Assembly: GCF_004379255.2 (NCBI RefSeq)
Contig: NC_056047.1
Coordinates: 27,232,293-27,296,292, forward strand
Origin: Salvia splendens
Lineage: Eukaryota; Streptophyta; Magnoliopsida; Lamiales; Lamiaceae
DNA length: 64,000 bases
Direction of reading: 5' to 3'
Position numbers and translations under genes: made by a program. The notes beneath the pieces were generated by a model. That model saw nothing but the letters and a program-made list of their open reading frames with translations, made no database searches and was not told the origin of the DNA. Shown one piece after another: positions 31,478 through 40,855 of this stretch. Position 1 is the first letter of the stretch; each line of letters opens with the position of its first letter.

Positions 31478-32113
31478 TCAAATCCCATAAGCCCCATTGA
31501 ATATATTTCCTGAACCTGGCAACCTCGTATTGCATTCTTCATAACCACTGTAGAACTTGCTGCTATGTCCCAACCTCTCAGTTCTGAGCAGCTCAGCCAT
31601 AACAAAATTATTTACACTCCGGGCTTCATTCCACCCATCACATTGACGATTAGAAGTTATTCCATTTCTAGACTGATGTAGGTTGAGCTGTGAAAATGGA
31701 GAGATATTATTGGATAGCATCTGCTCGACAACTGGAGATACAGATACCTGAGATCTTGAAACTGTTCAAGGAAAGTAGAGAAAGAGATTAAGGGTACCAA
31801 ATCAAACAAATTACTAGTAATCTAATTTGAGAAAACACAAACATAGTAGCAAGCGTAGATGTTTGCGTAGCTCAAACAAATTATCTAGGAACTTGCTCAA
31901 ACTAATCAGCCAAATCATATAAAAAGAAAGACAAAGATAAAGGTCATCAAATGTTTTTTTGTCATAGATTGTTTAAACTAAATAAAGGTGAAAATAGATA
32001 TATCAGTTAAGGAATATATCCCATATTCTCTAATGTTACAGATCAAGAGCACTCTATCTATGCCACTCCAAGAGGGATGAACAAGCACCCAAACTATGCA
32101 AGTCTAACATTAC

Positions 32114-32755
32114 CGGGGGAGTGTTATATTGCTAACTCAATACTTAATTGCTAACTATAATTAAATAATAGCCATTACATATTCAAATCAAGGGCCTAGA
32201 TCATTAGCCCCGAAATGTCAATACGATCAAGAAAAAACGTCAATAAGGGTATTAGTGTTAATTTACAACAAATTAGTTGTAACTAACTTTTGAAAAATAT
32301 CTCATAACTTTAAAACGCATATAACTTTCTCGATTTGAATTATTTTTTCGCACAACATATATCAAATCAAAGATAATTTCATAAGGATTCTAACGAGATC
32401 TCACTTGCATATGTTTCCATGTCAAAATTTGAAAAAAATTTCAAAAATTTTCATAAATTTCGGTAACAACTTTATATCAATACACGACACATATTATGTC
32501 AATACAATGCCTGTACAATGTCAATATGAAATTGTATTGACAATGTCATGTCTTTGTGTTGATATATTTCATACACTGTATTGACATTGTGTTTCTAAAC
32601 CCTAAATTTGCTAGTTGCTATTATTTTTTAATATAAAAAAATAAAAAACAAAATTACACATGACAAATTGTAGACCGCAATATTTCTAAAATCCTATGAT
32701 CTTAAATTAGTTGTAGTTAGCAATTAAATGATGAGTTAACAATTGATCACTCCCC
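32114..32755. mobile_element. hAT-like MITE, copy 2
   Basis: Flanked by the exact 8-bp direct repeat AACATTAC (32106-32113 and 32756-32763). Ends GGGGGAGTGTTATATTGCTA and, in reverse complement, GGGGAGTGATCAATTGTTAA, form long imperfect inverted repeats. 642 bp, non-coding, same family as 24509-25374. Confidence 0.85.
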
Positions 32756-32836
32756 AACATTACTAAATAAACAGATATTTTCAAGATAAATTTGCATAAT
32801 TTTGAACCCCAAACAAAAGTGAAAAAGATAGTCAAA

Positions 32837-33109
32837 TACTACCTCCGTCCCTTAAAAACAGAAACAATTTCCATTTGGTCCATCCCTAAAAAATATAAAC
32901 TTTCTATTTTATGAACTGGACCCCATAATCTACCAACACTACTTCCTCTATTTTTTTTCTCTTCCTCTCTCTTTACCCATTTTTCTCTCCCTCTCTACTA
33001 CTCTACCCTTTTTCTCTCTCTGTCTTTCTTACTTAACCAATTGTGCATTAAAACTCATGCCGTTTCAAAAGTTTCTATTTTTCAAGGCCACATGTAGTAG
33101 TAGGTAGTA
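32837..33109. mobile_element. Stowaway-like MITE
   Basis: Left end TACTACCTCCGTCCCTTAAA; right end ATGTAGTAGTAGGTAGTA is degenerate. The interior contains GTTTCTATTTTTCAAGG paired with CAGAAACAATTTCCATTTGG near the left. About 270 bp. Confidence 0.65.
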
Positions 33110-33540
33110 CTTAAGAAAATTATGAATTACTATTAACTTACAAGGAGGCTTGTTGGAAGAAAATTGAGTAACATCGTTAGTAAAATAATCTTGTTATGTG
33201 CCAGTTGAAACAGGTAAGCCATTCGTGCAAACATTTTCGTTTCCTCCTCTCTAGCAAACGAAAATCTTGACTGACTGCTATTCAGAGCTTTCCAGGAACC
33301 TAGTGCTCCATAAGACCCTTGTCGTCTATCAGTTTCACCTAGCAACTTTGCCAGGTTCTGAGGTGAAGTTACAAACTTATCCCATGAGTCAAAGTCTAGT
33401 GATAAAATATTTGATATAATGCTGCTTTCCCCTGTATCAATAGCAGAAGCATCATTGCCCACTTCAGTTTCATATCTCCCAAACTGAGATATTTTCTCTT
33501 TTCTAAATAAAAGAGTGGAATCTACAGTACCATTATTGAA

Positions 33541-33810
33541 TTTACCTTACTCCAATTATGAAGGGCACAAACAAAATTAAGGCAATAAATACCAAAGCTT
33601 CAACTACATAACTTACTGGTTAAATAAATTTAACTTCAAAAATTAATTATAATCATCATAAAAGTTAGACTAGACCAACACAAACATTTAAAAGAAGATT
33701 TAGACTCAACTATTAAAATTTTAGAGAATTTATTTCATAATAAAGAATAATTAAAAATAAAACTCAAAACTTAATTAATTGAAAGTCCATCCTTTAGCCA
33801 AGAAATAAAA
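33541..33810. other. AT-rich spacer
   Basis: No feature recognised between the NOT4-like exon and the GC-rich block. Confidence 0.4.
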
Positions 33811-34305
33811 ATGAAACCCTACTCTATTCAAATTCAAACTCTCGCTTGCGCCTCCTTTCCCCCACGCCTCTTTCTCTCAAATCTCCCTTCTCTCTCGCCT
33901 CTGCCGGAAACGTCTGCCACCGCCGGCACCGATCAGCCGCCGGCCATCTCTCCCTTCTTCCCTTCTCTCCTTCTTTCCTCTCTTCTCACTCTCTCTTTCG
34001 GTCTCCCTCTCCGCCAGCACCGCCGCCGGCTGGAAACTGCCGCTGCTGTCGTCGGGCTGCCGCCGCCGCTGCGCCGGCCGCCGTCGCCGTCGTCGCTCGG
34101 GAGGTAAGTATATTTCACTTTTAATTTGTAAAAACAAGTTTCTAAACCTTGAATCTTTGCTTCAATTTTCAGAAATTAAGAGGGGTTGAAAAGGAGCCAA
34201 GAAGTGTCGTTGTTTGCCGGATTTCGCCACCACCGCCGGATGCTGTCGCCGCCGCCGACCCGGCGCTGCCTCTGTTGCTGACAGAGGACAGAAACTCCAG
34301 CCAGG
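33811..34305 (+). other. GC-rich block with two splice-like junctions
   Basis: 33811-34100 is CT-rich then (CCG/GCC)n-rich and ends GGGAGGTAAGTATATTTC, a near-perfect plant 5' splice site. TTGCTTCAATTTTCAGAAAT at about 34160-34179 is a good acceptor. The following exon (34175-34305; CCGCCGCCGACCCGGCGCTG) ends CCAGCCAGGGTATGATTTC, another donor-like site. It may be the 5' end of a spliced transcript or retroelement leader. The encoded Pro/Ala/Arg-rich peptides are probably composition artefacts. No protein match recognised. Confidence 0.4.
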
Positions 34306-35170
34306 GTATGATTTCTTACTTCCTTAGTCAAATTCTTAATTGAGTGGCTTATGTATTTGTGATTGAAGAGGGCTAAGGTTTTTCCTATTTATGCATAAAA
34401 GTTGAGATCTTGAAGAAACACTAAGCATGCTTGTGTTTTGGGTTTTGGGACAGAGATATGTACTAAATTATGGCTTGCTTTGAACAAAGAATTTTGGTAG
34501 GGAACTTACTTAGATATGAGAAAAAGCTTGATGAATGAACAATATGCAACTTTCCTTTCCTTGCTAGCTAGACTCATGAAGCACTTTCTTCTAAACTTGA
34601 ATGTGTGGAAACATGGATTTTTGTGGGTGGGATAGATGAATTTATGTGATGAAACTGATGAGTGATTGTGATGGGAAAAAGGTTGATAGGGATGTTCTAT
34701 ATATAGTGAATTTCTTACCGAGTGATCTTGAATGTGGCGACAAGATACATAAGGCTCCTCTCCTCTCATTCTTCATACTCATCATGGTGTTGGGGACTTT
34801 GTTCCTTTGATTCTAATTAACTCACTGTTGGAGCATGCATGGGGAGGGATTGTTCTTGCAAGATTTTGAAAGATGATAATGCGTGTGTGCTTTGGTGTCA
34901 CCACAAAGAGAATGGCGTCAAAGTTGTTGAACCAACCCGAAATGCCCCGCAAGAGGTCCCCTCTTCTGCTTGAAATTACTAATTGGGCTCTAGGTAGCAC
35001 TACTAGGTACAGTCCGTCCAGTTTTGAGAAGTAAATGATTTTGTGTGCTAATTTGTTAATCCTTGTTCAAATGAGTCTGGCTAGTTGCTAAATTTGCCTT
35101 GGTTTCTTTCTCAGCCCTATCTGTTCGATTGGAAAATGGGCTGTGCTTCTCGTTGGTGAAATCTGAATTT
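34306..35170. other. Unassigned stretch
   Basis: No gene or repeat recognised. It could be intron of a transcript starting in the GC-rich block. Confidence 0.35.
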
Positions 35171-36261
35171 TTTCACCATCTTCCTGCATTGATAGATGTT
35201 TAGAATAGTTTTGAGGTGTGGGTGTTTGGATGCATGCTTCTTTTTGTGGTTGTATTTTATCCTATTTGTGTGTGCATGCAAGGTTTTCTCTTTATTGATT
35301 GTTACCAGAAACTTTTTTTATCGTTTATTACGGTTGGCCTGCAGTACGTTGTTGTCACTTACTAACTACTGGAGAACTAAGATTCCCTAATTTAAAAAAC
35401 CTAATATTTTAATAATATGTTAAAATGAATCTATGCGGCTTCTAAATAAATTTGTTAATCCTTATAGCTATAGTTTCACTTTTGACTTTTGACTGCAGTA
35501 CCTTGTGACTTTTGTTTCACTGGTAGGTTTCACGATTTAGTTTAAATAAATTTGGAAGCCTTTATCAAGATTAAAGAAATACATAGGCCATGCATGTTTC
35601 CGTGTCATGTAATCATTGATGCATATCATGTCTGAAAAACATACTTACTTTTAACCAACTGGATGATGAAGTTCCTTCCAGCGTATATTAAGTGGGTCCC
35701 TAATCCTGATGGTAAGGCCACATGATTTAGATGTGTGGAGAGTTATAATGGTCTCTTGATATTTTATCTGTGCTGAACGTGTTCTATTGATGTTTTTTCT
35801 GTTGGGTGGGATTTACTTATTGGAGCAATAATACTAGCAAATAACTTATAAATAATTTGTTCAAGTGTTATGTTAATTTAGTCCAGTATGTATGGGTTTG
35901 GAATTCATATTGTTTGTATTTTGTCCTTGTTGCATATTAACCTTGTTTACATGCAGTCCAAACCATTGAAGGGGAAACAGATAAACACATTTCTGTTAGG
36001 AGAAAGCATAGAGACAGCGTTGAGCCACTTTTTTTATGCTAGCCTATATGCGCAAGGTCAAATGAGCCCTTTATGCTAACCAGGCCACTTTTCACATTCA
36101 CAACGAGTTTATGAGGTGATTCTTTAACAAATTCTAGGATATCTAAGTTGATTCACGTGGCCAGATATGTATAGTCTCTAGTTCATCTTTGTGATCTTTA
36201 TTTGTATCTCATTTAATTTTGTCATTTTGTCTGCTGTATTTTTCTAGTTTTCTAGAGAATC

Positions 36262-37640
36262 GGTCCACCTAGAGCTCAAATGCATTTCCAATTTCCCCCC
36301 CCCCCGGCTTCGTCAGGAATAAGTGGTAGCGTTTACTCATCTAGCCTTGTTAGCATTGGAATGGGTGCTATGCCCTAAACACCGGAAATTGGCTCTGACG
36401 ATATAGAACCTGTTGGATCCCAGATTCCTTCTAGGTTTGTTTAGTTTATGTTTTCTTTTGATTTTTATATCATTTATTAATTATTAGTTTTGTTTTCCTA
36501 TCAGTAAACCTTGCGGGCAACTAAAAACAAAAATGAATCAAATTAGTAAAATTATGGTGATCGTTTTCAGTTCCTTCATCTCACATTTCAATTGGCGATG
36601 GTCCACAAACTCCTGAAAACGACATCATTCCTTCATTCTCTCTTGCTTTGGCTAGCTACTGATGGAACCTTCCAGTTATGCAAAAGTGAGTACAATCTGT
36701 TTGCATATCAACCATTGTTTGCTTGTGCAATTTTTTACCTGTGCACTCTATTAATGCACTTTATCAATGCAGGAAACTGGAAATGCTGCATATCCTACTA
36801 ATGCAACTCTGTCTTCCTAGCATCTTGGGACTAATGTCTGTGAGCCATTTATGTACCATACTATCTCAGAGAAGGTATATATACTATGAGCCTTTACTAT
36901 TTAAATATCAATTTCTTAAAACTCGTGCTTTAAAAAGTGCCTCGCTTATGGTTGGAAGGAGGGAGTAAAAAATTACAAACTATAGCTATAAGTTTATTTG
37001 AGTATTACCTTAGTTGTTATCCTCCAATATGTTGATGTCAACTTATTATGTGGTATTCCTTTTTTCTAAAATGACATGGTGGATTGAGCATAAAACATTT
37101 AGAATGTTGACTTTTCCAACTCTTGATACGATCATGCATTTTACCTAGACTTCAATTGAAGAATCCACATCTAACATGGTGCGAGTGTTAGGTGATAAGC
37201 TAATTACTTGTCTAAAGTTGCATTTGCATCATTCATGGACATTAGATTCCTATGTAGGTGAATTACTAACTTAAGCATATTGTTCTTGATTCATAACTGT
37301 TTGCAAAGAACCGAGCTTAAGCATATTGTTCTTGATTTGCTCAAAGTACGCACTAATTCTCCAATGATGCACTGTATAATTTCATATGCTGGCCTCGGTT
37401 TAGATGTGGGAATGATGTCAATCCTACATTGTATGTAAAATTAATGTGCACAATGTATTTATTGTTTTGTTAAGATTTATATGTTCTTCCTTGATATTAG
37501 AATGAGTTGTTTTGATGATAAAACCTCATTTTTTAATATTTCTACAATATGTGTGCCTGCGTTAGATAATGAAGCACAAGTATGAATAGCAGCAGCCGAA
37601 AAGGTTACAAATTCTATCGGATTATTTATCTAGAACTTGT
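36262..37640 (+). pseudogene. Unidentified ARM/HEAT-like gene, exon fragments, copy 1
   Basis: Exon-like pieces: GSVYSSSLVSIGMGAMP, stop, TPEIGSDDIEPVGSQI (about 36325-36435, followed by a donor-like AGGTTTGT); SSHISIGDGPQTPENDIIPS then FLALASY-like (about 36578-36660); and RTELKHIVLDLLK (about 37311-37350), then decayed; EAQV-IAAAEKVTN (about 37570-37610). The composition (Leu-rich helical pieces) suggests an ARM/HEAT-type protein, but I cannot name it. Stops and shifts are present, so this copy is not functional. Confidence 0.45.
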
Positions 37641-37789
37641 TGTCCAACATATTAAGTTGTATTTAAGTGAATACTTTTGAATATGCACTTTAAGTATTTG
37701 TTACTTATGTTGTGCTTCATTTCTTTATTTTTATTTATCAGCTGCTTTATATAATTGATTTTATTTGTTTTGTGTTTGTTGTGTAGGAG

Positions 37790-39260
37790 TTGAGGAGGAG
37801 CTAACTTTTAAAGGGGTTATTAGTGTAGACTTCGTTTTTCTCAAGGGTTGATCCGCCAACTTAGTTGTTGCTTACTAACTTCTGAAGTCCTAGGTTTCCC
37901 GTGCTTCAAATAAGTGATACCAGTGTTCTTTGTTGCCCGATTTCTTGAGCTAAGGAGAGAGAACTATTCCGGTTTTGAAAAATTAATTGAAAAAGCCATA
38001 GGGCCGATCGACTGAATGAGAGCTTTATGAGTTGCAATCTTGTTGATATTGGTGCATAAAGATGATTTAGGCAATAGGAATAAAGACCTCATATCCAAAT
38101 TATCACATGCCTGACCCTGCATAAACCCCTAGTGAGCCAATTTGAGCCCCAAAAGCCTAATTTCTTTGTTGAAAATTTTGAAGTCCTTATATCTGCTTAC
38201 CTATTATATCCCATTTGTTGGCCTATATTTTCTACCCTAGTCACTAAATTTAAAGTGCTAGCACATTCTTGGGAGGGTATTATGGTGGCAAGAAAAAGAT
38301 GGAGGTTTTGTACCATTCATTAGGTGGTATTTATTTATAAGATACAAAGTGAGTGAAAAGCTGTCCCCTTCAAACGAAAATAGAATAAAAAGGCAGCCTT
38401 TCATGAGTAAAAAAAAAGCCAAGGCTAGAAAAAAATAAAAAGGCAGCCTTTCATAAGTAAAAAAAGCCAAGGCTAGAAAAAGATAAAAAGGCAGCCTTTC
38501 ACTAGTTAAAAAAAGCCAAGGCTAGAAAAAAATAAAAATAAAAAAGGCAGCCTTTCATGTCTAAAAAAAGCCAAGGCTAGAAAAAAAATAAAAATAAAAA
38601 GGCAGCCTTTCTTGAGTAAAAAAAAAAGCCAAGGCTCGAAAAAAAATATTGAGCGAAAAATAGAAATGATTCAAAAGAATAAGTTGACAGATGGTCGAAA
38701 AATCTTATGTTTGGGGTGTTGAGCTGTAAGAAATTTGTATGCAGTGAGTGAGATGTGAAAGGTTTTGTGATGGATGTGCTAGTATTTTAAGAATGGTGGT
38801 AAGCTACTTAACCAAATATTATCCCACCTCTACCAAAAGCCCCATTACATCCCAATGAATAAGACCTTTTGATTTGTGCATCATATTGACTTGGGAGTGA
38901 TGAATTTTGCTTGATTTTGGGAGAAAGATCTTATGTGCTTAAAATAAAGAATAGGTAGAAGAACTTCTCTTTATGAATTAGTGACGATGGTTTGAGACTC
39001 CCAAGACACAACTCGAACTTAGATTGAAGCATGGGATGCCTAGTTCTTAGGGACTTAGTTCGTGTACAATTCTTGTTCTTAAGTTTTACCCGCGAGTGAA
39101 TTCGGGGTCGGCCTAATTTCCCTACTGATTCATATGGTTTGGCGTGACTTGAAGCAGAGGATTATCTAATATATTGTGAGTGTGATTTATTGTGTAACTT
39201 GCTCGAGGGCTAGCATGACTTAAGTTTTGGGGGTGTTTGATGTGAGTGGGTAATTTTCTA
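37790..39260 (+). mobile_element. Probable non-coding 3' region of an Athila/Tat-like Ty3 element
   Basis: Non-coding text such as CATAAACCCCTAGTGAGCCA and a final AAGTTTTGGGGGTGTTTGAT (polypurine-like, then TGATGTGAGTGGG as a possible LTR start near 39238) is in the style of the long 3' leader of plant Athila/Tat elements. It includes the minisatellite below. No gag-pol is present. The inverted copy is in the right arm (about 60790-62250). Confidence 0.4.
38383..38650 (+). repeat. Minisatellite, about 45-55 bp unit, 5-6 copies
   Basis: Repeated unit built from AAAAAGGCAGCCTTTCATGA, GTAAAAAAAAGCCAAGGCTA and GAAAAAAATA. Each unit carries two short inverted repeats, AGGCAGCCT and AGCCAAGGCT. 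Unit length varies mainly in the A-runs. Mirrored at about 61385-61670. Confidence 0.9.
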
Positions 39261-39284
39261 ACTTGTTCCTCGTACAGTATACAA

Positions 39285-39490
39285 TGGAATGGAGGGTAGC
39301 GTATTACTGCTCCTAGCCAATTTTGGCCACTTTGATATTAAGTGTCTCTCAGTTCATACTAAAGCCGTCAATGAAGAACTACTGCAAAATCTGTCTGATG
39401 CTCTTCGCTTGTCGGTACCTGATAAAATTGGAGTTGATCTTGCTTTGTCTAAAACTGACGATCACGATATCAGGATGTGTGGTTAGCTAT
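39285..39490 (+). pseudogene. Unidentified exon fragment (ARM/HEAT-like)
   Basis: Open stretch of 65 codons: EGSVLLLLANFGHFDIKCLS, VHTKAVNEELLQNLSDALRL, SVPDKIGVDLALSKTDDHDI. A helical repeat-like protein piece; protein unknown. The right-arm copy (60538-60762) has lost one A in the homopolymer before GACGATCACG, shifting the frame after LALSK. A later piece (SLSQIKELCAYLLHLRRLR, about 39648-39700) may be the next exon. Confidence 0.45.
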
Positions 39491-40499
39491 TCTCCTCCTT
39501 ATACATACATTTAGATATAATTTTTGTTTAGTTGTAGGAAGTGGAATACATACAATAATTTATTATTTTTATTTCCTTGGATTCTTTCTATATGTTCCAC
39601 TAAACCCTTTTACCCTTTTCTTGTTGTATGCAGGAAAGAATTTTTCTTTGAGTCAGATTAAAGAGCTGTGTGCCTATCTATTGCATTTGAGGCGACTGAG
39701 ATGATTCAAAATATGCTCGTGTTACACTTAGTTGATCTAACGGCCTCTCTAAGCATTCAGATTCATTCTTGCAAATGTTAGCTCTTGTGCAACTAAGGTG
39801 CTTTCCGTGATAGTTCCTCGTGCAAAAATAAACTAGAATTTCTTAGTCAATCTGAAGGCCAAGGCCCAACTACGTGGAGATCACTTCTTCAGGTGCTTTC
39901 AGTGAAACTGCCTAGTGCATAAATAGACTAGAATTTGTTATGGAAACCAATTTTTACATTTATGCTTGTTTATATTAGCGTAGTTTAAAACGCACCGCGC
40001 AGGTGGAAGAGCAAGATCTGGGGACGGCGGCCCGGTGGGGGCAAGTCGTATGGCGGTAGGGGGAGACTTAGTTCTTAACTTATAAGAAGCCGGGGGAAAT
40101 GGTGAGCCTGCTTTGCTTAATCTTCTTCTTCTTGGTTGTAGCGAATATATTTTTCTACTTATTTGATTCAATTTCTGCTGCCTTTTGCAGCTTCATAAAT
40201 CTATCACATATATTTTTGGGTATTATACTGTGCCTGGTGATTTCCTACTTTTTCTAATCCACTTCTTGCTACCTTGCATCTATATAATTAATATATACTT
40301 ATTATCCTATTTTTTTTTCGTCATATGCCGTGTACATAAATGTGCTATAATAGTATTTCTTTTCTTTGATATATAAACCCCATTGATTGTCAAATCTTGG
40401 CATGTTAAATTGTTTTCACAGGCTCTTCCCAAGTACTTCCTAGATATGTTTCTTTTTTACTTTGGCATTCGGTTTGCTGTACCTGCATTAAAAAAGAAA

Positions 40500-40855
40500 T
40501 CATGGGCCTTGGAAGCTGGATGAGCACTCAATTAGTGTCTAGTAAAGATGCTTTGTATGAGGTTAGTGTTTTCTCTTTTTAAAAATCCCTCCCTATTAAG
40601 GTCCCAAGGACACATAGAAAAGCAAGTTAATTTCTGTTGTTGTGTAAAGAAATCATTCTGTGAGATATTATTTGCCAAGACTAATTTTTGAATTTGCATC
40701 TGCCAGTGCCATCTTGTGGTCTGTTATAATTGTAATTTCATGCTCCGGTTTACGTGCATGCCTCCAGGAATAGATCAAGTTTCTGAAGGATGTTCAGGAC
40801 CTCTCTCCTAGTCACATTCAATCTTTGGGTTCACTTTTGAATATCTTTCTGGTAT
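40500..40855 (+). pseudogene. Two exon-like fragments of the same unidentified gene
   Basis: IMGLGSWMSTQLVSSKDALY followed by E and a GAGGTTAGTG donor-like site (about 40498-40565), and EIKFLKDVQDLSPSHIQSLG then SLLNIFL (about 40772-40850; an in-frame TAG near the beginning). The pieces would join well as one protein region. Helical and leucine-rich; not identified. Confidence 0.4.

Larger units (their letters stand above)
31478..33540 (-). pseudogene. CCR4-NOT transcription complex subunit 4 (NOT4)-like, two 3' exons
   Basis: NOT4 is a RING/RRM E3 ubiquitin ligase of the CCR4-NOT deadenylase complex. Exon-like block 1 (about 33520-33137) reads FGRYETEVGNDASAIDTGES, then SIISNILSLDFDSWDKFVTS, PQNLAKLLGETDRRQGS, SRFSFAREEE, the conserved C-terminal-region block of plant NOT4 proteins. 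Block 2 (about 31750-31478) reads VVEQMLSNNISPFSQLNLHQ, SRNGITSN, AELLRTERLGHSSKFYSGYE and ends FNGAYGI plus stop at about 31478. The intron between holds two MITEs (32114-32755, 32837-33109). Block 1 loses family-like sequence after AREEE, suggesting a frameshift. RING and RRM exons are not seen. Named from recalled family sequence, moderately sure. Confidence 0.65.

Noticed and set aside
33811..34137. Pro/Ser- or Arg-rich proteins on both strands of the GC-rich block
   Set aside because: All frames are open because of CCG/CTC composition; no motif favours any of them.
34782..35000. Minus-strand open frame of 72 codons
   Set aside because: No motif, no splice context and overlap with unassigned AT-rich sequence. 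Treated as chance.
36290..36310. Poly-C run as a functional G-quadruplex
   Set aside because: It is a single homopolymer of about 14 C within an exon-like block and varies in length between copies; more likely slippage.
38383..38650. CRISPR-like spaced repeats
   Set aside because: Unit and spacer are the same degenerate A-rich sequence, there are no unique spacers, and this is a plant genome. Called a minisatellite.
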